Shown: positions 54,703-64,000 of the stretch, piece by piece | Position numbering within the stretch: the first letter of the stretch is position 1 | Layout: each line of letters starts with the position of its first letter | Origin: Halichondria panicea | Taxonomy: Eukaryota > Porifera > Demospongiae > Suberitida > Halichondriidae | Length of the DNA stretch: 64,000 nucleotides | Direction of reading: 5' to 3' | Assembly (NCBI RefSeq): GCF_963675165.1 | Contig: NC_087378.1 | Coordinates: forward strand, 7,263,273 to 7,327,272 | Notes under the pieces: generated by a model | Databases searched by the model: none | What the model saw: the letters and a program-made list of their open reading frames with translations, nothing else | Told to the model about the DNA's origin: nothing | Position numbers and translations under genes: made by a program

Positions 54703-57357
54703 ATGGATTATATCTCTTATGTATTTGCCCTGCTGGTGATGACTGGAGGTGTCATGGGCTTCTTGAAGGCAGGTGAGTGGCTCTGGTATGCATGACATGT
54801 GCACAATGCATGATTGGCAAGGATGCTGTAGTGGGTGTGGTTTATCTGAGTGTTGGGCATTGTGTAGTAGTGTGTGGGCGGTACAACTATACCAGTACGA
54901 TATATGATATAGCTAGCCTCGAGACCAGCCGTTCGTTATCTGAAAGAACGCCTGGTCAAGTTCCAATGTAGCACTCGTCCTATGGTCCAGGAATTTCTTG
55001 GACCGGTAATTGCCTGCACAAGGTCCACCCAAGGTGTATTACCCATGAATATCATTATGATGCTATAAAACGCTGACTCAGCTGGACAAGTTGCACATTG
55101 GAACTTGACCAGGCGTTCTTTCAGATAACGAACGGCTGGTCTCGAGGCTATGATATAGCGTGTATACTTCGAGTTCGAGGGTATAAATGTTCGCGGTTTT
55201 CGATAATTAAGCCGAACATTTATACCCACGAATTTAATAACGCATGTATGCATGCATGCTGTAGAAGGCTGCTATTCCGCGAAAATTAAGTCCGTGAAAG
55301 TTTATACCCTCGAAATATACCTGCTATACGGTTACTTGGGTTACTTGCATTATAGTACGAGCTCCTACAGAATCAACTTTTGGATCCCTTTAAATGTGAA
55401 CCGTGATTTAAGGACGAGTAATATTTAATTAATTTCTTAAGTATTGCACCCAAAGCAGTGGACTTATATGTGTACAGTGTATGCATATTGAAACCAGGGC
55501 TGTGTACACATGTTTAGAAACTTATAGTACCTCATGGAGCAGGATATCAAACTATGTATGGTGGAAATCAACAAGATGGGGAGAGTACAGTACCTGCACT
55601 CACAGATTAAATTATTCAATTACTCGCTAACAGACAATTCAATTTTATGGCACCACCGAGTGATGTCTATCGGCTGTTAGACCGTAAGCAGGATGGGGTT
55701 GGTCATGCATGATGTCATCTTGGAGCTTACGTAGTTATTGTGAAATTTTGCAGTATCATATTTATAGGTAGGACATGTAGGTAGCTTAAAGGCAATCAGC
55801 AAAATTGTGGAAATGAACAAATTATGTTGAATTAAGTTGTATGTATGCAGGAAAAGTACAGTATTTGGTTTTAGCTGCTTTGAGTTTTAAAGACTCTGTT
55901 ACAGCTGTGTTTATAGATCACAGGGTATATTGGTCACAAGGTTTATATATCACCCACAAGACTATGTATGTTTACTGTCAGTGTATTGTATCGTTTCCAG
56001 GTAGTACCATGTCACTGGTGGCGGGAGCAAGTATTGGAGGTCTGTTGGCATATGGGGCATGGCAGATGTCTCAGAACCCAAGGAATTTCTTACTCTCTTT
56101 TGGTGAGTATACCTCTTCTTTGTAAATGTGGAATTAGCACATCAAAGGAATCATACATTATGATTATTATTGCAATGGTTTCTGTAATCTGGCTGTATAG
56201 AGGTATTATTTTCAAATGAAGGGAATAGGTATATTAGAGCTCATCATGGCTGTCAGTGTGGGAAACGGTTTCTCCCCTAACAATTACCTTCACACACAGC
56301 TGACACAGGCCTATAGCTGTCTGTCTCTTTGTGCAATCTAATTTAGGCATTCACGTATTATCAATCAGTCCTAAATGTCCAGGAGTCCTCTCCTATTATG
56401 TCATACCTTGTTTTGCTATGATACAATTCCTTGTTGTTGTTGTGTACCTATAATATATCCTTGGTTACCCAGGAGTGAGCTTGTTCTTGTTTGGTGTGAT
56501 GGGGATGAGGTTCTACAACTCTGGCAAGATGATGCCAGCTGGACTAGTGGCCGCACTCAGGTGAACATGCAGCTTGTAATTATATATGACCCTATTCGGC
56601 TATTTCGGATCTAGACTGTGTTTATCAAATACAACTAATTAAGCAGTTTCTGTACTTAATTTGGCCCTGCAATAATGTTTACAGCTTAGCAAACATAATT
56701 ATGAGGGCCTAACCAACACACTCTTTACTTACATGTACAAATTGTACCATTATTTTTAGCTTTATATATTAAGCGCATAACCTGGTAAGAAAATAAGCAT
56801 GGCACGATTTTGACCCGGCACATTGCAAGAATATAAATGAGATTCAGACAAGCAAGTTTGATATAAGTGGTTGATTTGACACCCATCTGTTGGACTTGTG
56901 TCTGTGTACAATGGTTGCCATAGCTCACAAAATTTCTGCCAGGTCAAAACAATGTCCTGTGTACGCAAATGGGAACCCAATAATATGTCTTGTAACGTGT
57001 CAACTTGGCATGCCAGTGTCAACATAGAATGAGCAAGCACATTATGACTGGTGGTTTGGGTTGGGTGTACAACAGTACCTCTAAATGAGCGTTAATGTTG
57101 TCATGATAGACCCATGCATGTGTACGTGTGTTGATACAATATAGAACCAGGTAACATGGTATTGCACCTACCAAGCTGTCTATCTAATAATGGTGTATTT
57201 GGAACAGAATTTAGTCTCCGGTACAGTTCTTATGTGAACAAGTAAGGATGTAAGTAAGATATAATTATTTGATGCTATGGTATTACCCACTGGCCACACA
57301 CACACCCATACACACAGCCTCGGACAGGTGGTCAGGCTGGGCGCGAGGTTCTTATGA
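54703..57357 (+). CDS. TMEM14-family small membrane protein
   Basis: Four exons (about 54703-54773, 56001-56104, 56473-56561 and 57318-57357) encode about 99 residues with three or four hydrophobic helices. Landmarks are YVFALLVMTGGVMGFLKAGS, LVAGASIGGLLAYGAWQMSQ, NPRNFLLSFG, FLFGVMGMRFYNSGKMMPAG and a short tail GQVVRLGARFL. These match TMEM14A/C (KAGS, GMRFY-SGK-MPAG). TMEM14C is a mitochondrial inner-membrane protein needed for porphyrin import in vertebrate erythroid cells; which role applies here is not known. The tail is shorter than in the vertebrate proteins. Intron 1 holds a Mutator-like MITE. Confidence 0.9.
54914..55150. mobile_element. Mutator-like MITE (element C) with 9-bp TSD, TAGCCTCGA ends
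   Basis: 237-bp element in TMEM14 intron 1. The ends TAGCCTCGAGACCAGCCG and CGGCTGGTCTCGAGGCTA are exact complements, and the arms continue for over 50 bp (TTCGTTATCTGAAAGAACGC, CTGGTCAAGTTCCAATGT) almost without mismatch. It is flanked by a perfect 9-bp duplication TGATATAGC at 54905-54913 and 55151-55159. It shares termini with elements A and B but has no coding interior, and the near-identical arms suggest recent insertion. Confidence 0.92.
55160..55335. repeat. MITE-like element, TTCGAGGGTATAAA family
   Basis: Begins TTCGAGTTCGAGGGTATAAA and ends TTTATACCCTCGAAATATAC, with an internal ATGCATGCATGC and GGCTGCTATTCCGCGAAAAT. An inverted relative with the same blocks (TTCGAGGGTATAG, TTTTCGCGGAATAGCAGCC, TTGGTATAAATGTTCG) is at 63847-63990. 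Confidence 0.7.
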
Positions 57358-60300
57358 GATGGAACGCAAGAGTCACCTCAACAAACAATGTAATGACGAT
57401 GTAATGTACTCTTTTAGCTAGCATTTTATTACGCAAATGCAACTCCCTGCTTTTCAATCTTTAGTCATTTGTTGTCATTTTGTATGATTCTTCCCCTTGA
57501 AAACTTTGTTATTACAATTTGGGAGTTGTGTACTGTCAGCACATGCAGTGAACCATGTGCAACCACTATGGTCAGTCTATCACATTCCCTTGTACACCTG
57601 TTTACTTAGCCCCAGGCATTTGGTAGTGCAGGGCTCCCTGTGATGTGGTCATTGCTATGCTGTATAAGCAGCAAACACAATCTGCCTCAAGTGTAAATTG
57701 GGTGTCTATTGAGACAGTGGTAAATCTCTCAATGTGTTAAGTGTCTGTGCAGATAAGCTATTGTGGGTCTCTCATTTAGCACCACTAGCTTGTGACAACA
57801 GAGGTCACTAAATTACCAGCCTATACCTGAGAACAACCTCTAAAGATGTGAAAACTCAGATCCTTTCTCAAAATCTCACGCCATGTGCTCTGCAAAATCA
57901 CAGATGGATACACTCTTTTTTATGTTCTACTATGGATTAATTCTCAATTATTTGTGTGCGTAATTAGGCTTGTGGCAGCTCCAATTTTCTTTACCATTTA
58001 AGACTATACACTGTCTTGAATTCACCCACTCATTTTTGTTTGTACATTGGTTGCAGACTAACTACTCAATAACATATAGAGCTGTATAGGAGTGCACCCA
58101 CTCATTCAGGCTAGAGCCTACCTAGTGCAAGTGTGATCTCAGACTTTGTTTTGAGTTTACCCAAACTAACACTTCGCTTTTTTCCTATCCTGCCTACGCA
58201 AATGAGTGTTTATGCTAGCTGGAGAAATTGCTTTAGTCTACTTAGTTTGTATGTTTCATGGGTAAAACATCACTTATGGATACAATTACATAATTACCTA
58301 CTGAGAAAAATGTCTGATTCACTGTCCTTTGAAAACATGCTAATTTATATGCTTAGCAGTGTGAGCCAGCACATATATTTGTATCTCGGTATATTTCTGA
58401 GCCCATGCAGTGTAAATCGCTACAATGCTCACACCAGGTTCATAGGTACAATAGGCACCCATTGACCCTATATGCACATGTATTCATTTGCTTGGAACCT
58501 CCATTAGAAGCTTATATATGCATACAGTATTGACATTCCTCATGAGCACTCAGTTTATTTCAGTCTATCATCCCTTGCATGCAGCTAGCTCATCACATAC
58601 ACTCTATCCCATCAGTGTGTTGTGTTTAGTGGTTTACTTGTACCAACGATCTTCTTCCTGATTGAATGAATGATGACAAGGCGTGTACACTACACACCTT
58701 CCCACAAACTGGCTAGAACTGTAGTGGAAAGGCAATAAAATTGTTTTGCCAATATTTTAAAACTGCAGCTGTCAGGAGTGTGCCAGGTGCTGTGTTAACG
58801 GGATTAGAGACAGAATGTAGACTTTATAGCACGTCACCTCTTTTCAGTTTGGTAGAGATCTGACAAATCCGGCCTATACACGTATCTATAGCCATACATG
58901 TAGTTTGTATAATGGCTATATACAGATGCAATATAATGACTATATATTTCAGAAGCTCTTAATAATTATGGATGCATATTTTGTGTGTACTATAAATTGA
59001 AGACCCGGCGACTTGATTCTGAACTGTAATATTTACGCTATGTTGTTAGAAGGAAATGAAGTCTCTTGTAAATCAATTAATATCAGCTAGGTGTTACTAC
59101 ATACCATAGTGATACTGTGTTACATACATAGTGGCCTGCAGAAGTGTCATTGAAACCACATTATCCCCTAATACAATTAGTGACACGGTGTATTGTGTGT
59201 ACAAGACTAAATAATCAATAGAGACCTGTGTACACAGGTTCTCATGCAGTGCTCATGCAATATCGTGACTATAACTCTTCAAGTTCCCCGAATTCCCGGA
59301 ATCATTTCCTCACTGCCAAGAGAGTACTGCCGTGTTATGTATATGGTAGTTACAGTCAGCTAGAGGTGTGTCCGATGCTGTACTGGTAGTTTGCAAACAC
59401 CAGAGAGTAGTAGTCAGACTAATCATTATTGTTTACCATTGCTATAATTATTATCTTAAATTTGCAGACCAAGTCTTGTTCAGCTTCTGTTGCAGTTACA
59501 GTTATGTGCATGTGCATGTAGCATGTATGGTGCATGCATGTAGGTGCATGGTGCATGCATGTAGGTGCATGGTGCTATGTGCATGCATGTTCATGCATGG
59601 TGCTAGGTGCATGGTGTGAGGATGGTGAGAGAATTTGATTAAGTTCTATTTAGGTGTTTAGGTGACACTGGTAATTGGTACGACTTCTTCGCTTATCTTT
59701 CCATTAGTCACATACATAATAATAATAAGTTGGAGTGGTACTATACAACGCTTTCTTTGAGGTAGAGAAAAGAAATGTAGAAAAGTAAAATACATCCCAA
59801 TATCAACTGTGGTTGATTTATTATGATTTCTTGGTTTTCTCTATTGGCCTCACTGCTGTCTGATACACAACTGTTCAGTTCCTGTGTCTTAGGGTGGGAC
59901 TAGAAGCCTGGCTGTACAGTTCAGATTATCACCCACACATCTGCAGCCTAATGGTCGACCTAGCCAAGTGTTGAGTCTGGTCTCCAGAGAAATTACGTCC
60001 AAACCTCTAATATTATCTCCATGTCATGTGGGTGGTATTTTGACCTCAAGCTATGTTCATGGAACCATCACAGTACATCTACAGCTCCAACACCAGCGGC
60101 GTTGCATAACATCAAATGAGTTGCAGCAATCTCTCTGGCTTAGGAAGAACGGGATGAGAATGTCTTTCAACAAACTAACTAGAAGAATTGATTAGGGTAC
60201 ATTTAATCAAGATTTGAACTCCTGGTGCTATTTGTCAGTTTGTTTCGCTATGTAAGAAAACCACGTTTTTACTTGTAAAGCTAGCATATATTATCTTATC

Positions 60301-60481
60301 TTATGACAGTGTGTAAGTAGAGAGTTTATTCATCTGTTCCAAAGTACAAGTGTTTGTTGCCTCAAGCACCTCATAATCTGCTAACACTTGACTTCAACGC
60401 CCACTCACAATCACAGTGAGTGGGCGTAGCTCATTACGAAGTACACAGACGGAAGTTTGCTGGTTAACTTCCTGGTTCTAG
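57358..60481. other. Intergenic region between TMEM14 and SoxC
   Basis: About 3.1 kb without a supportable gene. Open frames here are short, have no recognisable domains and no consistent exon structure. It contains a small ATGCATGTAGGTGCATGG repeat near 59510-59625. Regulatory elements for SoxC are plausible here but none was identified beyond the palindrome at 60397-60427. Confidence 0.6.
60397..60427. promoter_or_regulatory. Perfect palindrome with paired CACTCA/GC-box-like sites upstream of SoxC
   Basis: ACGCCCACTCAC and GTGAGTGGGCGT form perfect 12-bp arms around a 7-base spacer, about 60-90 bp upstream of the probable TATA box. Each arm contains GGGCG/CGCCC, the kind of core bound by SP/KLF-type zinc fingers. 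Function is inference. Confidence 0.5.
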
Positions 60482-60485
60482 TTAA

Positions 60486-60492
60486 TATAAAG
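60486..60492 (+). promoter_or_regulatory. TATA box of the SoxC gene
   Basis: TATAAAG stands 83 bases before the ATG at 60569, with a GC-rich run (GGGGCAGTTGG) just after it. This predicts transcription from about 60515 and a short unspliced 5' UTR. Confidence 0.65.
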
Positions 60493-60568
60493 GGGCAGTT
60501 GGAGACAGAAAGTCTACAGCAGTTTGACCACTGGTTTGAGTTTCTTTCTTTGCAATATCTTTGAAGTT

Positions 60569-61864
60569 ATGTTTGTGCCCACCGCTATGAGCTGCAGTGA
60601 AGAAGCAACCTCCTCCTCTTACAATACAGTCTCCCGCATGCCTCCACTCATCCAGCCCATTCCATCTCCTGCAAGCTCTGATATCTCTTCACCTCTTGCA
60701 CCGTCCGACATGCACTCCAAGAAGAAGCATATCAAACGGCCGATGAATGCATTCATGGTCTGGGCTCAGCTGGAGAGAAGAAAAATGACCCTCGAGTATC
60801 CCGATATGCACAATGCAGAAATCAGCCGAAGACTTGGCAAGCTATGGCGTCTCCTCTCTGATGCAGAAAAGCAGCCGTATGTGGAGGAATCAGATCGCAT
60901 CCGAGTTATGCATATGAAGCAGTATCCTGACTACAAGTACAGGCCAAGGAAGAAGGGAGCTAAGAAGAGCAAGCCCTCCTCTGCAGCTAAATTTGATGAT
61001 GAAGATCTTGGATTTGCAATTGGTGGCTGCAACAGCTCCAACTCATTGTGTGCATGTGGAAGAACAGTAACTACAATGTCCACCATTGGGATTCAATGCA
61101 GCATGGACAGAGAAGCTGCGAATGCAACTAAACAAGCTATCGAACCACTCGTACTAGAAGAAAGGAAAATGAAGACTGCCGAAATATCGATCCAAGTTGG
61201 AAACGGTCTCGCAAACTTGAAGAGTGGCAAGATTATTATTCCGAGGAAGACAATCAGCCCTGTGAGCAACAGCAGTGCTTGCACCTCAATCAGTATTGGC
61301 TCTACTGTCCACCATGTCGGGGAGAAGAGATCTCGAGACACTGGGACCTCTTGCGAGCCTATCATAAAACGTAGCAGGCCAGCAGCCTGCAAAGTTATTG
61401 CATCAAGTCCTCAAATTAACCCGCACATTGACACCACCTCTGTCCATTTACCACCATCTCCACCAAACTCGACACACTCATTCGATGATCTGGACCTTGA
61501 TCTCTCCATCGATTTTTCACCACTAGCTTCCCCGTCTATGGATGAAGTGCTCAACTCAGGACTCGATTGTTTTGATGAGCTGCTCAACGATGTGGACCCT
61601 GTTCTAAACCGCACAGTATCTTCAACCAATTGTATGAACGTTGAACCATTGTTTTGCAACTCTATGAGCGGCAATATGAGCGGCAATACATTACTGTCTG
61701 GAAATTTCGGTGCTAATATTATTCCAATGCAATCATTGAACTTCAGCCTACAAACTCCTTGTGTGCTGGATGCTCCTGACAAGATATTCGATTTCTCACC
61801 TAGTTTTGCAGATCTGTTTGGCCAAAATCCTTATTCTGAACTCCACACCACTCTCTCTTCTTAA
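60569..61864 (+). CDS. SoxC: SoxC-type HMG-box transcription factor, intronless
   Basis: Sequence-specific DNA-binding regulator, 431 residues from the ATG at 60569 (the frame extends upstream without another ATG). The HMG box covers about residues 54-127: [40 protein letters not shown], then [19 protein letters not shown]. The HIKRPMNAF start, [13 protein letters not shown] and [11 protein letters not shown] are diagnostic of group C (Sox4/11/12) rather than group B. The box is followed by basic and Ser-rich linkers and an acidic region ([20 protein letters not shown]) that may be a transactivation segment. The C-terminus ([13 protein letters not shown]) is hydrophobic/acidic. The single exon with a TATA box fits a tightly regulated gene. 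It is tail-to-tail with the phosphotransferase gene. Confidence 0.94.
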   Translation: MFVPTAMSCSEEATSSSYNTVSRMPPLIQPIPSPASSDISSPLAPSDMHSKKKHIKRPMNAFMVWAQLERRKMTLEYPDMHNAEISRRLGKLWRLLSDAEKQPYVEESDRIRVMHMKQYPDYKYRPRKKGAKKSKPSSAAKFDDEDLGFAIGGCNSSNSLCACGRTVTTMSTIGIQCSMDREAANATKQAIEPLVLEERKMKTAEISIQVGNGLANLKSGKIIIPRKTISPVSNSSACTSISIGSTVHHVGEKRSRDTGTSCEPIIKRSRPAACKVIASSPQINPHIDTTSVHLPPSPPNSTHSFDDLDLDLSIDFSPLASPSMDEVLNSGLDCFDELLNDVDPVLNRTVSSTNCMNVEPLFCNSMSGNMSGNTLLSGNFGANIIPMQSLNFSLQTPCVLDAPDKIFDFSPSFADLFGQNPYSELHTTLSS

Positions 61865-62370
61865 GTTGAACATTTTAGCTTCTTTTTTTTCAACATATCA
61901 CCAAAAATCATCTCTTGTATTTTTTATTGTGTATTTTGTGTAATTGTTTTGATATTGTTGTTTGTCTTGGTCTGTTGACATAATTATCATAATTATTATA
62001 GTAACTATAATTATAACAATGCCATTAACTAACAGCTACACATGTAGTACATAGATAATCTCCTAGTAACTATTTCACTGATAATAGCTGAGATACACTA
62101 CACACCATGCAATGCCATATGTACTATGTGCATGCATCTGTTTTAGTGTAGTGCCTGCAATGCATGCATGTGGTTAGACCGTGCATATGCATGCGTTGTG
62201 GTTCTGTTGGCTCATGCTGAGTTAAAAAATGGCATTGGAGGTTTCTCTTTATTCCAAACTATAAATATATAACCAGGTAGATAATTATGCACCATGATGC
62301 TAAAAACTAAATATTTGTGACAGCAATTAAAACTACAAGATTAAAATTGCTAAGCAATGTTTGCTACAGT

Positions 62371-63387
62371 TTAGTCGCTTCTTTTCACTAACGAGAAACA
62401 GTAAATCTTGAAGTGATCACAAAGTTCATTCACCACAGACACTGCGTAGTCCAGTTGGGCCAGGTTGATTATGATGCACACAACGTAGAAGATGACCAAT
62501 TCGTATGAAGGAAAACAGATAGACAGACAGACACCCAGGGACAAGGGTACCAGTAGCATGTTGAAGAGGTCACTGCGATGGCTTGACATTTGAGCAATGA
62601 TGAGTCGACACTGCAGCCAATGAAATAACAAGCGGCTGTCACATAATATATCAGCATCAATTATTTATGAGAACAAGATTATCCACGGGATTGTAACCAC
62701 ACATTGTAACCAAAAACAATAATATTATTACAAGGGAATTGTTCATAATTACTGGGCGGTTGGTTATCTATCCTTATTATAATAATAACTAGAGAAGCCT
62801 TAATTGAAAACTGCGTGTACCATGCAGACGGAGAGACTGGCACTCTCTGAGGTATTATTACAACAAGATGACACACGCAATGGCTTACTGTTATATTTGA
62901 GAAGTTGACTCCAATAGTGATTAGTAGCAGTCTGGGTTCTCTCTCCAAGATCTCAGTGGGTGAGGCAAACACCCACACAGTCCAGAGTGTGGACATCATG
63001 AGGAACGGGGACCACGGCTCCAGAGCTGCCAGCAAGCCAAGCTTCCTACGTCCACTGCAAGAACAGCATCTTAATTCATGAATTCAGTATACAGAAAATC
63101 ATGAACCATACGCGTATGTACGTACACATAATACCGTTGTGGTATTGTACGAAACGTTATAATTGTTAGAGTCCCACTCACTGTGTAATGCACATATCGG
63201 TACACCTTAAATACCTTTCTGCATTGTAGTGATCATAAATGTTCCACAGGGTCATTGGAATAGAGCCAAAGAATCCAACAATCAGTAGCCACTTGACAAC
63301 CACAGCACTCTTTATCCCCGGTGGCACAGAGAAATGCCACAGCTCCACTCCATACAAGTACGTCATCAAGTAGGCCAGTGCACAACC
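62371..63387 (-). CDS. Ethanolamine/choline phosphotransferase (SELENOI/EPT1-like), C-terminal part
   Basis: CDP-alcohol phosphotransferase family integral membrane enzyme of the last Kennedy-pathway step. Three exons are visible: 63215-63387, 62889-63054 and 62371-62610; upstream exons with the CDP-alcohol motif lie beyond the right edge or were not recognised. Landmarks are GCALAYLMTYLYGVELWHF (span), KWLLIVGFFGSIPMTLWNIY, LEREPRLLLITIGVNFSNIT, CRLIIAQMSSHRSDLFNMLL (a conserved membrane segment of EPT/CEPT enzymes), then NELCDHFKIYCFSLVKRSD and TAA. The FSNI-CRLI-AQMS pattern and the C-terminal FSL...SD favour the SELENOI/EPT1 branch. From memory, vertebrate SELENOI has a selenocysteine directly after a similar NSD; here translation ends with TAA at that place. 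Confidence 0.85.
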
Positions 63388-63462
63388 CTGCATGAAGAAT
63401 TAAGGGAAGAATTGAATTGAAGTGCACAACCCTGCATGAAGAATTAAGGGAAGAACTGAAGT
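63377..63462. repeat. 44-bp tandem duplication spanning a splice acceptor
   Basis: AGTGCACAACCCTGCATGAA plus GAATTAAGGGAAGAA occurs at 63377 and again at 63421. On the minus strand this duplicates the CATGCAG acceptor and the first bases of the phosphotransferase exon ending at 63387, so two equivalent acceptors stand 44 bp apart. Confidence 0.85.
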
Positions 63463-63846
63463 GAAAGAATGCACATAACTGGAGGCAGTCCAAATAACAG
63501 GTGCACACTCTCCTTGATCCTATGACAACCACTTATCTCACTCACTTTAGCTCATACCACGATCATACGTGCACAATTAAACTGTTTATCAACATAACAC
63601 CACTAATTACTCATCTGACAGTCGCTAGACTAGGCAGTACAAATATTGAGAGCAGCTGATTCCCCCAATAGAATCCAATCAACGCATGCAGTAGACTAAG
63701 CACAGAACAATCCTGCTGTTGTAGCTATGTACACACACACACACATACTGCTCTTAATTCTTGCACACAAAAAATTGACAGGAGGTTCAGTATTTTGCAA
63801 TGAAAAAATGGTCAGTAAGTATAGGTGTAGAAAACAAACACAGATA

Positions 63847-63990
63847 TTGTATAGCGGGTATTTATTTCGAGGGTATAGTTGCAGAATGACCGTTAGAAAG
63901 GTTTTCGCAGATAATTTTCGCGGAATAGCAGCCTTTTTTGCAGCATGTATGCATGTGATATTAAATTCGTTGGTATAAATGTTCGTAGTA
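63847..63990. repeat. MITE-like element, TTCGAGGGTATAAA family, second copy
   Basis: Shares, in inverted order, the blocks TATAGCGGGTATTTATTTCG, AATTTTCGCGGAATAGCAGCC-like, GCATGTATGCATG and GGTATAAATGTTCG with the element at 55160-55335. It reaches nearly to the window edge, so its right end cannot be judged. Confidence 0.65.
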
Positions 63991-64000
63991 CAGCTGAGTC

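Noticed and set aside
58133-58465. 110-codon frame in the TMEM14-SoxC intergenic region
   Set aside because: No recognisable domain, no promoter or splice context, AT-rich composition; judged a chance frame.

Overview
The window is nuclear DNA from an animal, most likely an early-branching metazoan such as a demosponge. The genes have spliced coding exons with GT-AG introns, mostly short. They encode animal proteins (NIPP1, a MAK/CILK1 kinase, a SoxC HMG-box factor, mitochondrial trifunctional enzyme beta, a syntaxin). The genes are close together, several pairs share short divergent promoters or converge on short 3' gaps, and the introns are full of small inverted-repeat elements (MITEs). 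The sponge assignment is inference from compactness, repeat style and unusual domain combinations; no species can be named.

Layout, left to right. 1-2479 (-): 5' part of a TM9SF4-type nonaspanin, cut by the window edge. 2698-3903 (+): intronless V8/trypsin-like protease with beta-trefoil-like C-terminal repeats. 4077-6672 (-): NIPP1/PPP1R8. 6896-12439 (+): ankyrin-repeat TRP-like channel whose twelve exons join in frame but contain two TAG codons. 12631-13414: Mutator-like transposon with a broken RecQ-type helicase fragment. 13724-15367 (-): intronless UDP-glycosyltransferase. 15662-16995 (+): EndoU endoribonuclease. 17372-22306 (-): MAK/CILK1 ciliary kinase. 22798-26002 (-): PCMTD1/2-like protein with a SOCS-box-like segment. 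26463-35809 (+): HADHB, with a second Mutator-like element and long microsatellites in its introns. 36204-43332 (+): secreted three-Ig plus trypsin protease. 43648-47743 (+): syntaxin-7/12-type SNARE. 47972-54560 (-): EF-hand-like protein ending in a dynein-stalk-like domain without a motor. 54703-57357 (+): TMEM14. 60569-61864 (+): intronless SoxC. 62371-63387 (-): C-terminal part of an ethanolamine/choline phosphotransferase, cut by the right edge.

The genes do not form one pathway; this is ordinary mixed housekeeping and signalling content. The most interesting items are: (1) a transposon family with TAGCCTCGA ends and exact 9-bp target duplications, seen three times, two copies carrying different decayed pieces of the N-terminus of the same helicase type; (2) the orphan dynein-stalk protein; (3) the TRP-like gene with two in-frame TAGs, one in an exon whose skipping would keep frame, plus a 7-nt microexon; (4) the V8-protease/beta-trefoil fusion; (5) the Ig-trypsin fusion. 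At least six MITE-like families are also visible, one nested inside another.
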